Positions 55,721 to 62,824 of a stretch of 64,000 nt of DNA are shown piece by piece. Source of the DNA: Streptomyces aureocirculatus (GTDB taxonomy: Bacteria > Actinomycetota > Actinomycetes > Streptomycetales > Streptomycetaceae); the NCBI RefSeq assembly GCF_000720475.1, contig NZ_JOAP01000040.1, positions 62,001-126,000 on the forward strand, written 5' to 3'. The translations under genes were made by a program, and so were the position numbers. The notes under the pieces were generated by a model. It was not told the DNA's origin. It saw only the letters and a list, made by a program, of their open reading frames with translations, and did no database searches. The stretch's first letter is position 1. The number at the start of each line of letters is the position of its first letter.

Positions 55721-57157
55721 ATGCGACGTATGCGAAAAGCGAGTGCCGACGTGAGCGCCGACGTGAGCGCTGACGTGAGCAGGAGCGCGACCGGCGGAAC
55801 CTGCACCCCCACCTGTTCGAGGACGGCCACCCGCACCCTCCCGGGAACGAGCCCGGAAGCGAGTCGGGGGACGAACCCGGAAGCGAGTCGGCGGACGAGC
55901 CGGGGGACGGGGATCGTCACCCCCTGGACGGTCGCCGCCGTCGCCGCCCTCGCGATCGTCGCCGCAGGCACCTTCACCACCCTCGCGGGACTCCTCGTCG
56001 GGCCGCTGCACGCCGAGCTCGGCTGGTCGCGAGGGGTGATCGGGGTCGGGAGCGCGGTGCACATGGTCGTGTACGGGGCGACCGCGCCGTTCGCCGCGGC
56101 GCTGATGGACCGCTTCGGCATGCGGTACGTCACGACGGGCGCCCTGGGCCTGGTCGGCGCCGGGGCCGTGCTGACCGCGACCGCTATGACCGAGGCCTGG
56201 CAGTTCGCGCTCTACTGGGGCGTGCTGGTGGGCCTCGGCAGCGGCGCCACCGCGATGGCCTTCGCGGCCGTCGTCACCGAGCGGTGGTTCGTGGCACGGC
56301 GCGGCCTGGTCACGGGCCTGCTCACGGCGGCGAGCGTGGTGGGGCAGTTCGTGTTCCTGCCGGTGCTCTCGGAGATCGTCGGACGGTACGGGTGGCGGGC
56401 CGCGGCGCTCACGCTCGCGGGGGCGGCCCTGCTCACCGGGCCCCTGGTGTGGCTTGTGCTCCGCGACCACCCGGCGGACGCGGGGCTGTGCCCGTACGGG
56501 GCCGCGGAGTTCGTACCCCGCCCCGCACCGGTCACCGGAGCGGCACGACGAGCCGTACGCGTACTCCTGCGCTCGGCACGCACCGGCCCCTTCTGGCTGC
56601 TCGCCGGGACCTTCGCCATCTGCGGGGCCTCCACGAACGGCGTGATGTGGACGCACTTCACGCCCGCCGCGCACGACCACGGCATGGCGACGACGGCCGC
56701 CTCCTCGCTGCTCGCGCTCATCGGGATCTTCAACGTCGCCGGCACGGTGGCCTCCGGCTGGCTCACCGACCGCCGGGACCCGCGACGCCTGCTCGCCGCG
56801 TACTTCGCGGTGCGCGGGGTGGCACTGCTCTCGCTCCCGCTGCTGCTCACCGCCACCGTGCAGCCACCGCTCGTCGCCTTCGCCGTCGTCTTCGGCCTGC
56901 TCGACGTGGCGACGGTGCCGCCGACGATCGCACTGTGCCGCGCGCACTTCGGCCCCGACGCCGCCGTCGTGTTCGGCTGGGTCAACTCAGCCCACCAGGT
57001 GGGCGCGGGCACCGTGGCCTTCCTGGGCGGGGCGGCGCGGGATGCGTTCGGGTCGTATGACGTGGTGTGGGTGGGGACGGCTGCGTTGTGTGCGGGGGCG
57101 GCGTTGCTGTCGCTGACGCTCACGCTGCGGGGTGGTTCGGCTGGCGGCTGGGGGTGA
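55721..57157 (+). CDS. MFS transporter, probably controlled by the divergent AraC-type gene
   Basis: About 478 residues with 12 membrane segments starting at about residue 70 ('TPWTVAAVAALAIVAAGTF'). MFS loop motifs include 'MDRFGMRYVTTGALGLVGAG' and 'GWLTDRRDPRRLL'. It resembles the oxalate/monocarboxylate-type MFS group. The N-terminal 65 residues are repeat-derived: three 12-bp GCCGACGTGAGC units (55745-55780) give 'SADVSADVSADVS', and a 24-bp repeat near 55848-55905 gives Glu/Ala/Ser/Arg stretches. The true start is uncertain, since GTG codons within the repeat are candidates. Confidence 0.85.
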   Translation: MRRMRKASADVSADVSADVSRSATGGTCTPTCSRTATRTLPGTSPEASRGTNPEASRRTSRGTGIVTPWTVAAVAALAIVAAGTFTTLAGLLVGPLHAELGWSRGVIGVGSAVHMVVYGATAPFAAALMDRFGMRYVTTGALGLVGAGAVLTATAMTEAWQFALYWGVLVGLGSGATAMAFAAVVTERWFVARRGLVTGLLTAASVVGQFVFLPVLSEIVGRYGWRAAALTLAGAALLTGPLVWLVLRDHPADAGLCPYGAAEFVPRPAPVTGAARRAVRVLLRSARTGPFWLLAGTFAICGASTNGVMWTHFTPAAHDHGMATTAASSLLALIGIFNVAGTVASGWLTDRRDPRRLLAAYFAVRGVALLSLPLLLTATVQPPLVAFAVVFGLLDVATVPPTIALCRAHFGPDAAVVFGWVNSAHQVGAGTVAFLGGAARDAFGSYDVVWVGTAALCAGAALLSLTLTLRGGSAGGWG

Positions 57158-57308
57158 GGGGCGTTGCCTCGGGCTGCCGAGGTGTGGGGCGTTGCTGCTG
57201 GCCCGCTGAGGGTGCGGGGCGCTGAGGGTGCGGGGCTTTGCTTCGGGCTGCCGAGGGTGCGGAGCGCTGCCGCGCCTCTCCGCTGTCAGCTACGGCGGTC
57301 TCCCACCA

Positions 57309-57623
57309 TCAGCTACGGCGGTCGACAACCGCCCAAGAGGCGAGCGCCACGCCACCGGCCACGCCGAGGACGGCGGGCCAGGCGCCCACCTTCTTGGCCA
57401 GCGGATGCGAGCCGGCGAACCCTGCGACATACGCGGCGCTGAGCGCGGCGGCGGCCTTCCCACCCGCGACCTCATGCCATCGCCGCGCGGCGATGGCTCC
57501 GGCGCCGAGCAGTACGACTCCGCCGAGCGGCCGCTGCTTGGTGAACCGGGCTACGGCATACCCGCCGGTGAGCCCAGCGGCCGCCATCACGGCCGCCGGT
57601 ACCTTCACCGTCACGTTCGCCAT
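57309..57623 (-). CDS. small Gly/Ala-rich membrane protein
   Basis: The 104-residue product has two or three short hydrophobic segments ('PAAVMAAAGLTGGYAVA', 'GGVVLLGAGAIAA', 'AWPAVLGVAGGVALASWAVV'). It is the complete version of the truncated copy at 54353-54604. The family is unknown to me. The 150 bp between it and the MFS gene holds G-rich direct repeats (GAGGGTGCGGGGC). Confidence 0.72.
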   Translation of the reverse strand: MANVTVKVPAAVMAAAGLTGGYAVARFTKQRPLGGVVLLGAGAIAARRWHEVAGGKAAAALSAAYVAGFAGSHPLAKKVGAWPAVLGVAGGVALASWAVVDRRS

Positions 57624-57662
57624 GCTTGCCTCGCTTTCATCCGGTCAGGGAGGGACCTGCCG

Positions 57663-57881
57663 CTATGGTCCGAGCCTAACGCTCGGTTGCGAGAGGCTTG
57701 CGAGGAAGCCGGACCATGCCTCTGGCGGGACAGCCAGGGGGCGGTGTGCGGGGGACTTCGAGTCCCGTATGAGCACGGTGCGTTGTGTGACGGCTACCTC
57801 AACGCATTCTGTTGCGTTGGCTCCGCTGTACGACGACTTGAACCAGCGGCCGTGGGGGATCGGGCGGGTGTTGGCGGGCAT
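57663..57881 (-). CDS. DUF397 protein (WhiJ-cluster small protein)
   Basis: The 72-residue product reads 'GRWFKSSYSGANATECVEVAV' and 'VLIRDSKSP...LAVPPEAWSGFLASL', the DUF397 signature. Start ATG 57879-57881 has AAGGAG 5 bp upstream; GTG one codon earlier is possible. DUF397 genes pair with HTH-DUF5753 regulators in streptomycetes, where they act like an antitoxin or regulatory partner in development (WhiJ-type loci). Confidence 0.93.
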   Translation of the reverse strand: MPANTRPIPHGRWFKSSYSGANATECVEVAVTQRTVLIRDSKSPAHRPLAVPPEAWSGFLASLSQPSVRLGP

Positions 57882-57890
57882 CACAACTCC

Positions 57891-58736
57891 TTACAACTCC
57901 TTGCGGACGTCCTGCATGAGCGCGGAGGAGGCCTCCATGTCCAACGCTTGGGCGCGAAGGTAGTCGAACGCAAGTCTGTATCGCTCCAGTTCGCTCTCCT
58001 GTTCCAGGAACAGAGATCCCGTGTGGTAGTCGACGTATACGACATCGAGCGACGGCTCGGCGCCCCCGATGATCAGGAAGCTGCCCATCGCGGCACCATG
58101 CGCACCCTTGGAGAACGGCAGTACCTGGAGGGTGATGTGCGGAGACTCGTTGGCCTCAAGCAGTCGGCTCAACTGTTCTCTCATGACCGCTGGCGAACCG
58201 ACGATACGTCTGATCACCGACTCGTCGAGTACGGCCCACAGGTGCGGCGGTGCCGCCCGCCGCAGTATGTCCTGCCTCCGCATGTGGATGTCCACGAGGC
58301 GTTCGATCTCCGTCGGCGCCAAGCGGACCTCGTTGGCCTGCTGCAAGGCCGTGCTGTAACTACGGGTCTGCAGAAGGCCGGGGACGTAGACACAGGAGAA
58401 GTGATCTTCCCGTACTGCCTCGTCCTCCAGCGTCAGCAGGAGGTTCATGGTCTCGGGAATCGAATCAGCGAAAGGCCTCCACCAGCCCTGTTGCCTGGCG
58501 TCCTTGGCGAGACCGACGAGCGCGTTCTGCTCCGCGTCACTCGCATCGTATGCCCGGCAGAGTGCCTCCACGACGAGCCATTTGACCGGCCCTTCTCGTG
58601 TTTCGTACCGGCTCACGGTTGCTTTGGACACACCGACGCACAGCCCTGCCTCCTCAAGCGTCATGCCCTTGCGAGCGCGCAGCTTGCGCAGGGTCGCCCC
58701 CAACTGGCGGCGTCGGGTCGTAGCCCTCGCTGGCAC
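57891..58736 (-). CDS. HTH-DUF5753 regulator (Scr1/WhiJ type)
   Basis: The 281-residue protein has an XRE-type HTH at residues about 10-65 ('LGATLRKLRARKGMTLEEAGLCVGVSKATVSRYETREG'). A DUF5753 domain follows (about 90-275): 'VYVPGLLQTRSYSTALQQA', 'LWAVLDESVIRRIVGSPAVMREQLSRLLE' and 'DVVYVDYHTGSLFLEQESELERYRLAFDYLRAQAL'. It ends 10 bp before the DUF397 gene on the same strand. Confidence 0.95.
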   Translation of the reverse strand: MPARATTRRRQLGATLRKLRARKGMTLEEAGLCVGVSKATVSRYETREGPVKWLVVEALCRAYDASDAEQNALVGLAKDARQQGWWRPFADSIPETMNLLLTLEDEAVREDHFSCVYVPGLLQTRSYSTALQQANEVRLAPTEIERLVDIHMRRQDILRRAAPPHLWAVLDESVIRRIVGSPAVMREQLSRLLEANESPHITLQVLPFSKGAHGAAMGSFLIIGGAEPSLDVVYVDYHTGSLFLEQESELERYRLAFDYLRAQALDMEASSALMQDVRKEL

Positions 58737-58954
58737 GTTCGGATACCTCCTTGGCGGAGCGGGGCCGGGTGCCCGCGGGCGGCAATCAGGTTATGCGTGG
58801 TGGGAGTTGGCGGCGGACGGATTCACTCGATGGATTCCCGTGAGAAGTTACACAGCGAGACTTCTCTGTGCCATGCTCGCGGCAGTTCGCTACGCGGTGC
58901 AGTCGTGTGGACACGGCGGGCGCAGCGCTGCGTGGCTCGGGAGGGAGTCTCTCC

Positions 58955-59680
58955 ATGTCTATGTACGAACAGAGCGCACGGGGGCTGCGCTGCGTCCTGC
59001 CGTTTGAAGCGGCGCCGGCGGAATTGTCGCTGCTCCGCGAAGCGGTGAAGCGCAACCTGGAGCAGTGGGGTGCGCAAAGCGTCACCGATGAGGCCGAACT
59101 GGTCGCCACCGAGCTGGCGACGAATGTCATCAAGCACGTGGGAGCAGGGGCTGCCGCGACGCTCGTCCTTGAGCCGCGGGAAGACCGCCTGCGGGTGGAG
59201 GTGCATGACAAGAGTCATGTTGTGCCGACTCTGCGGATGATCTGCGGGGAAGAGGAGTGCGGACGCGGCCTGCACCTGCTGGCCGCTCTGTGTGAGGAGT
59301 GGGGCACTGTCCTTGAAGCCACCGGTAAGGCGGTGTGGTGTGAACTCTCCCTTGAGCCGGCGCGGGTGTGCATGCGGGGGCGACGCGCCGTGATGGTTCT
59401 TGAGGAGTACCGGCGCGTGGCCGGCGCGATTTCGGCGGCGCCGACCTTTGCGGTGCTTGAGGAGTCGGTTACCGACGTGATTGCCGACCTCCTCCACTGG
59501 CTCGTAGCGCAGGGAGGGGACCCGGACGAGATGCTCGGCCGGGCGCGGATGCACTTTGAGGCGGAAGCGGAGGCGGATGTGGAGGCGGATGAGCCGCCGG
59601 CGCGGGTAGAACCCGGGGCTACCCGGCAGCGTGGATGGCGCCCAACAAGGCTTGAGCATCCTGGGGCTGACCCTCGTTGA
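58955..59680 (+). CDS. HATPase-domain anti-sigma/ATP-binding regulator
   Basis: The 241-residue protein has an RsbW/SpoIIAB-type ATP-binding domain in its first 135 residues. The N-box is 'AELVATELATNVIKH' (Asn57), with 'VEVHDKS' (Asp85) and the G-box 'GRGLHLLAAL' at about 103-112. The C-terminal 100 residues are a helical extension and acidic 'EAEAEADVEADE' run. With the divergent HTH and DUF397 genes it completes the usual WhiJ-type triad. Its last 62 bp overlap the 3' end of the next convergent gene. Confidence 0.9.
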   Translation: MSMYEQSARGLRCVLPFEAAPAELSLLREAVKRNLEQWGAQSVTDEAELVATELATNVIKHVGAGAAATLVLEPREDRLRVEVHDKSHVVPTLRMICGEEECGRGLHLLAALCEEWGTVLEATGKAVWCELSLEPARVCMRGRRAVMVLEEYRRVAGAISAAPTFAVLEESVTDVIADLLHWLVAQGGDPDEMLGRARMHFEAEAEADVEADEPPARVEPGATRQRGWRPTRLEHPGADPR

Positions 59681-60386
59681 GCAAGGCCACGGCAGTGCTA
59701 ATGGACGCCTGGATGTCATGGCGTTTCGCGGCAGCACTGAGCATGGCCTCGACCCCATCCTCCGCTCCGGCATTGCGGAAAGCCGCGACCGCACTCGGAA
59801 ACTCGCACGGCTCAAGGCTGGTGCCCATGGTCCAAGCGATGAATTGAGCGTCACGGAACCGGCCTGCCGTCACGTGGCGGGCGTAGTCGGTGATGTCGGC
59901 GGCATACTTTTCGCCGGTGAGGTGCCGGTCCCCTCGCTGGTGGGGGACCGGCACCCCGGACCGTGCTCCGAGAAGTGCCGACCTTCTGCGGGTGCGCAGC
60001 CTGTGGCTCTTGCGAGCCCGGAGTCTGGCCTCAAGAGCCGGCTCTCGCAGCAGGTAATCGAGGAAGCCCGCAGCCGTGCCTGGATCCGTCTTCTCTACTG
60101 TTGCGGCCGCACGCAGGGCGAGCAGGTGCGCGAGAGTGTGCGGCAACGGCCTGCCCTGCTCACGCGCCCTGCTCTCTAGGACCTTGTAGATACGCTCCAC
60201 CGGTCCGGGCTTCTTCGGTACGCGCTCGGCCTTGTAGCAAGAGATGCTGGACAGCCCCACGCCTGTCTCTCGCGCGATCACCTTGTGAGGGATGCCTGCG
60301 GCCTCAATGGTCTCGCTGAAGGCAGCGAAGAACTTCTCCCTGATGGAGCCGCAGTGGGAGCTACCGCGGGCGGATCTCTCGGCCAT
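59619..60386 (-). CDS. HTH regulator divergent from the HNH-ParB-SNF2 operon
   Basis: The 255-residue product has an N-terminal XRE-like HTH ('FAAFSETIEAAGIPHKVIARETGVGLSSISCYKAERVPKKP', about residues 20-60). A helical C-terminal region contains 'FRDAQFIAWTMGTSLEPCEFPSAVAAFRNAGAEDGVEAM'. Its ATG (60384-60386) faces a perfect 14-bp palindrome, the probable operator for both itself and the operon. The gene overlaps the ATP-binding gene by 62 bp tail to tail. It may act like a control protein of a restriction system; this is inferred from position. Confidence 0.8.
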   Translation of the reverse strand: MAERSARGSSHCGSIREKFFAAFSETIEAAGIPHKVIARETGVGLSSISCYKAERVPKKPGPVERIYKVLESRAREQGRPLPHTLAHLLALRAAATVEKTDPGTAAGFLDYLLREPALEARLRARKSHRLRTRRRSALLGARSGVPVPHQRGDRHLTGEKYAADITDYARHVTAGRFRDAQFIAWTMGTSLEPCEFPSAVAAFRNAGAEDGVEAMLSAAAKRHDIQASISTAVALLNEGQPQDAQALLGAIHAAG

Positions 60387-60470
60387 GCCAGCCTTCCTGC
60401 AGATGCTGGGAGTTCGCGTAGACCCTCCATAGTGCTCGGCCCGCCCACAAGTTGAATAGCTCTTCTGGCG

Positions 60471-60504
60471 ATTGCGGCAGTGCAGCATCTTGCACTGCCG
60501 CAAT
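60471..60504. promoter_or_regulatory. perfect 14-bp inverted repeat in the divergent control region
   Basis: ATTGCGGCAGTGCA (60471-60484) and TGCACTGCCGCAAT (60491-60504) are exact inverted arms with a 6-nt centre, between the HTH gene and the HNH-like gene. It has no U tract and lies between divergent starts, so an operator is more likely than a terminator. Confidence 0.75.
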
Positions 60505-60617
60505 TCCGTGTCCGGGCTGGATTCCGGGAGCACTCCTGGGCCAGGGTTTCTGGTGGCTGGATGCAGCCGGATCGCTCGCTGGCCCGGTGGAGACACAGGA
60601 CCTGACGTAAGGGGTAC

Positions 60618-61304
60618 GTGGTGGACATGCCGTCGTGGACGGACCCGAAGCTGGGCACGATGAAGCGCGCCGCCTTGTGGCTGGTGACCGTCGTGGGTGA
60701 GACGAACACCTTCACCAAGGAGGACGTGAAGGCGGCGTTCCCGGGGGTCAGTCAGGCTGATCGCCGGGTCCGTGACCTGCGTGATCATGGCTGGCAGATC
60801 GACACCAACCGCGAGGACGCCTCCCTCGACCAGCACGAGCAGCGCTTCGTTAAGCAGGGGGAGCCAGTATGGCTGCCGGGCAAGGGCACCCGTCCCGGCA
60901 TCTCGATCACGCAGACCAGGCGGCGCGAAGTGCTCGCGCGGGACGGGCACTTCTGCCGGTCGTGCGGGATCGCGCCGGGCGAGACCTACGCCGGCACTCA
61001 CGAGTCGGCGCAGATCGACATCGCCCGGCGGGTAGTGCGGCAGCCGGACGGCAGCAAGATCACTGAACTCGTCTCCGAGTGCAACCGCTGCCGCGTGGGT
61101 GGGCGCGGTGCTGAAGCTGACCTGAGCGCGATGATGAAGCGCGCCGAGGGCCTCAGCGCCCTGGACCGCAGGATGCTTACGGAATGGATGAAGCGGGACC
61201 AGCGTCAGTTCAGCGCGGCGGAGGTGTTCTGGGCCGAGTACCGGTCGCTTCCCGAGGAGTCGCGGGCGAAGGTTCGCGAGGGCTTGAAGCTGCCGGCCGA
61301 ATAG
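60618..61304 (+). CDS. HNH-like zinc-finger protein, first gene of the accessory operon
   Basis: The 228-residue protein starts at GTG 60618; GTG 60621 or ATG 60627 are possible. A winged-helix-like N-terminal part ('TFTKEDVKAAFPGVSQADRRVRDLRDHGWQI') precedes an HNH-type module. That module has Cys113-Arg-Ser-Cys116 ('DGHFCRSCG') and Cys155-Asn-Arg-Cys158 ('SECNRCRVGGRG'). The expected catalytic His of 'DH' is replaced ('AQIDIARRV'), so it may bind DNA without cutting, or use a different residue. It precedes ParB-like and helicase genes. Confidence 0.75.
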   Translation: MVDMPSWTDPKLGTMKRAALWLVTVVGETNTFTKEDVKAAFPGVSQADRRVRDLRDHGWQIDTNREDASLDQHEQRFVKQGEPVWLPGKGTRPGISITQTRRREVLARDGHFCRSCGIAPGETYAGTHESAQIDIARRVVRQPDGSKITELVSECNRCRVGGRGAEADLSAMMKRAEGLSALDRRMLTEWMKRDQRQFSAAEVFWAEYRSLPEESRAKVREGLKLPAE

Positions 61305-61405
61305 TAGGCACGGTCCCTTATGTAACCCGCGGTCGCGCTGACCCACTTCACGGGCAGCGCGCCCAGGCTAGCGGTAATACCCCTGAAACTGGTGAGGAGA
61401 TTCTG

Positions 61406-62824
61406 GTGGGTAAGGAATTCGGCCGGCCGCCGAAAGCGGATAAGAACCGTGAGCTGATCGAGCAGCGGCTTAAGGAAATCGCGGACGGGAGCGGGGTTCG
61501 GGAGACGCTCACAGTCGAGTGGCGTACACAGCCGCTGCACGTCGAGGTGATCGACATGCCGGTGCAGGATCTCTACTACAACCCGGGGACCCACCGCATC
61601 CAAGCCCAGCGGAGTCATGAACCAGAGCAGGACAAGCTGCTCGACGAAGCTCCCTGGGAACCGGGGAGCCAGGATTACCTGCACCATCTACTGCAGGTGC
61701 TTCCGGAGGACCCCGAGAAGAAAGACCCCGCTTTCAGGGAGTTGATGGAGAGCCTTCGAACCGACCGGCAGAAGGAGCCTGGGCTCATCACGCGAGACGG
61801 TGTGCTCGTCAACGGCAACACGCGGCAGGCGGCCCTCAAGGAGCTGACCGTTGCGAACATCCGAGTCGGTGTGCTTCCCGAGTCGTGCACGTGGGACGAC
61901 ATCAACGCGGTGGAGCTGTCCCTTCAGCTCCGGCCGGACCAGCGCCGCGAATACTCGTACATCAACCGGCTTCTGGCCATGGACGAGCAGCACGCTTTGG
62001 GGCGCCCCATCGCCGACGTGGCGAAGGAGTTTCGCATCCGTACCTCAACGTGCGAGCAGGACCTGTGGGTCCTCACATGCCTCCGCGATCTGATCGAGCG
62101 GTCCGGCGATGGGAGTGCACGGCTTCGGCTGCTGGACTTTGAGAGGCATCAGGAGAAGCTGCGCGAGGTCTACCGGCGTTACACAAAGGAATCTCCGGTA
62201 AGCAGGGACGATGCAGAGCTGCTTAAGGAAACACGGCTCGCCGCCATCGTCCTGGAATTCTCCAAGACTGACGTACGGCTCATCGAACCTGATTTCCGGG
62301 AACGGTACCTCGACAAGAGGCTGCCGGAAGAACTGAAGACGGACGCCGAAGCCCCGGCGATGGGTGTGACCATTCCGGGGCTCAACCGCACCATGAGGGC
62401 AGCGGCGCCAAAGGTCGCCCAGGCAAAGGCGCTGACTGACCTGATCCTTAAGGCGAAGGCGGTCTCGACCGCGAAGGGTGACCCGCTCAGTGAACGGAGC
62501 AGAGCGGCGAACACGCGGTTCAGTGCCGCACAGGAAGCGTTCGAAGCCGCCCTGGAACCTGCGGGCAAGGACGCCCGGGTCCGCAAGCGCAAGCAAGCGG
62601 CTCAGGACCGCATTACCGATGCCTGCCAGGACATCGAGCAGTGCATCACCGACCTCACGCTCGCCAGGGCCTCCGGAAGCCTCGATGAGGAGGCCTTCGA
62701 CGAGGCGGTCCTGACCCTTCGGGAGACCCTGACGAAGCTCGCGGTCGCGACCCAGCGCAGCATCAAGGCACCTGGTGACGGCGTCGCCTGGCTTCGTGAA
62801 TCGGTCAGGAAGGAAGGAGTGTGA
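61406..62824 (+). CDS. ParB/Srx-like nuclease-domain protein
   Basis: The product is 472 residues from GTG 61406, with GAGGAGA 6 bp upstream. The N-terminal half has a ParB-like fold, with the motif 'TRDGVLVNGNTRQAALKEL' at about residues 129-147 preceded by 'VQDLYYNPGTHRIQ'. A helical middle includes 'EYSYINRLLAMDEQHALGRPIADVAKEFRI', which resembles the ParB HTH. The C-terminal 130 residues are a predicted coiled coil. No parA is nearby, so a chromosome-partition role is unlikely. Its stop overlaps the helicase start (GTGA). Confidence 0.8.
   Translation: MGKEFGRPPKADKNRELIEQRLKEIADGSGVRETLTVEWRTQPLHVEVIDMPVQDLYYNPGTHRIQAQRSHEPEQDKLLDEAPWEPGSQDYLHHLLQVLPEDPEKKDPAFRELMESLRTDRQKEPGLITRDGVLVNGNTRQAALKELTVANIRVGVLPESCTWDDINAVELSLQLRPDQRREYSYINRLLAMDEQHALGRPIADVAKEFRIRTSTCEQDLWVLTCLRDLIERSGDGSARLRLLDFERHQEKLREVYRRYTKESPVSRDDAELLKETRLAAIVLEFSKTDVRLIEPDFRERYLDKRLPEELKTDAEAPAMGVTIPGLNRTMRAAAPKVAQAKALTDLILKAKAVSTAKGDPLSERSRAANTRFSAAQEAFEAALEPAGKDARVRKRKQAAQDRITDACQDIEQCITDLTLARASGSLDEEAFDEAVLTLRETLTKLAVATQRSIKAPGDGVAWLRESVRKEGV

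Noticed and set aside
60471..60504. Perfect hairpin between the HTH and HNH-like genes as a transcription terminator
   Set aside because: It lies between divergent starts and has no T tract on either side, so no transcript is expected to end there; an operator fits better.
61406..62824. ParB-like gene as evidence of an integrated plasmid partition system or replication origin
   Set aside because: There is no parA, no parS-like palindromes and no replication gene nearby; the neighbours are an HNH-like gene and a helicase.
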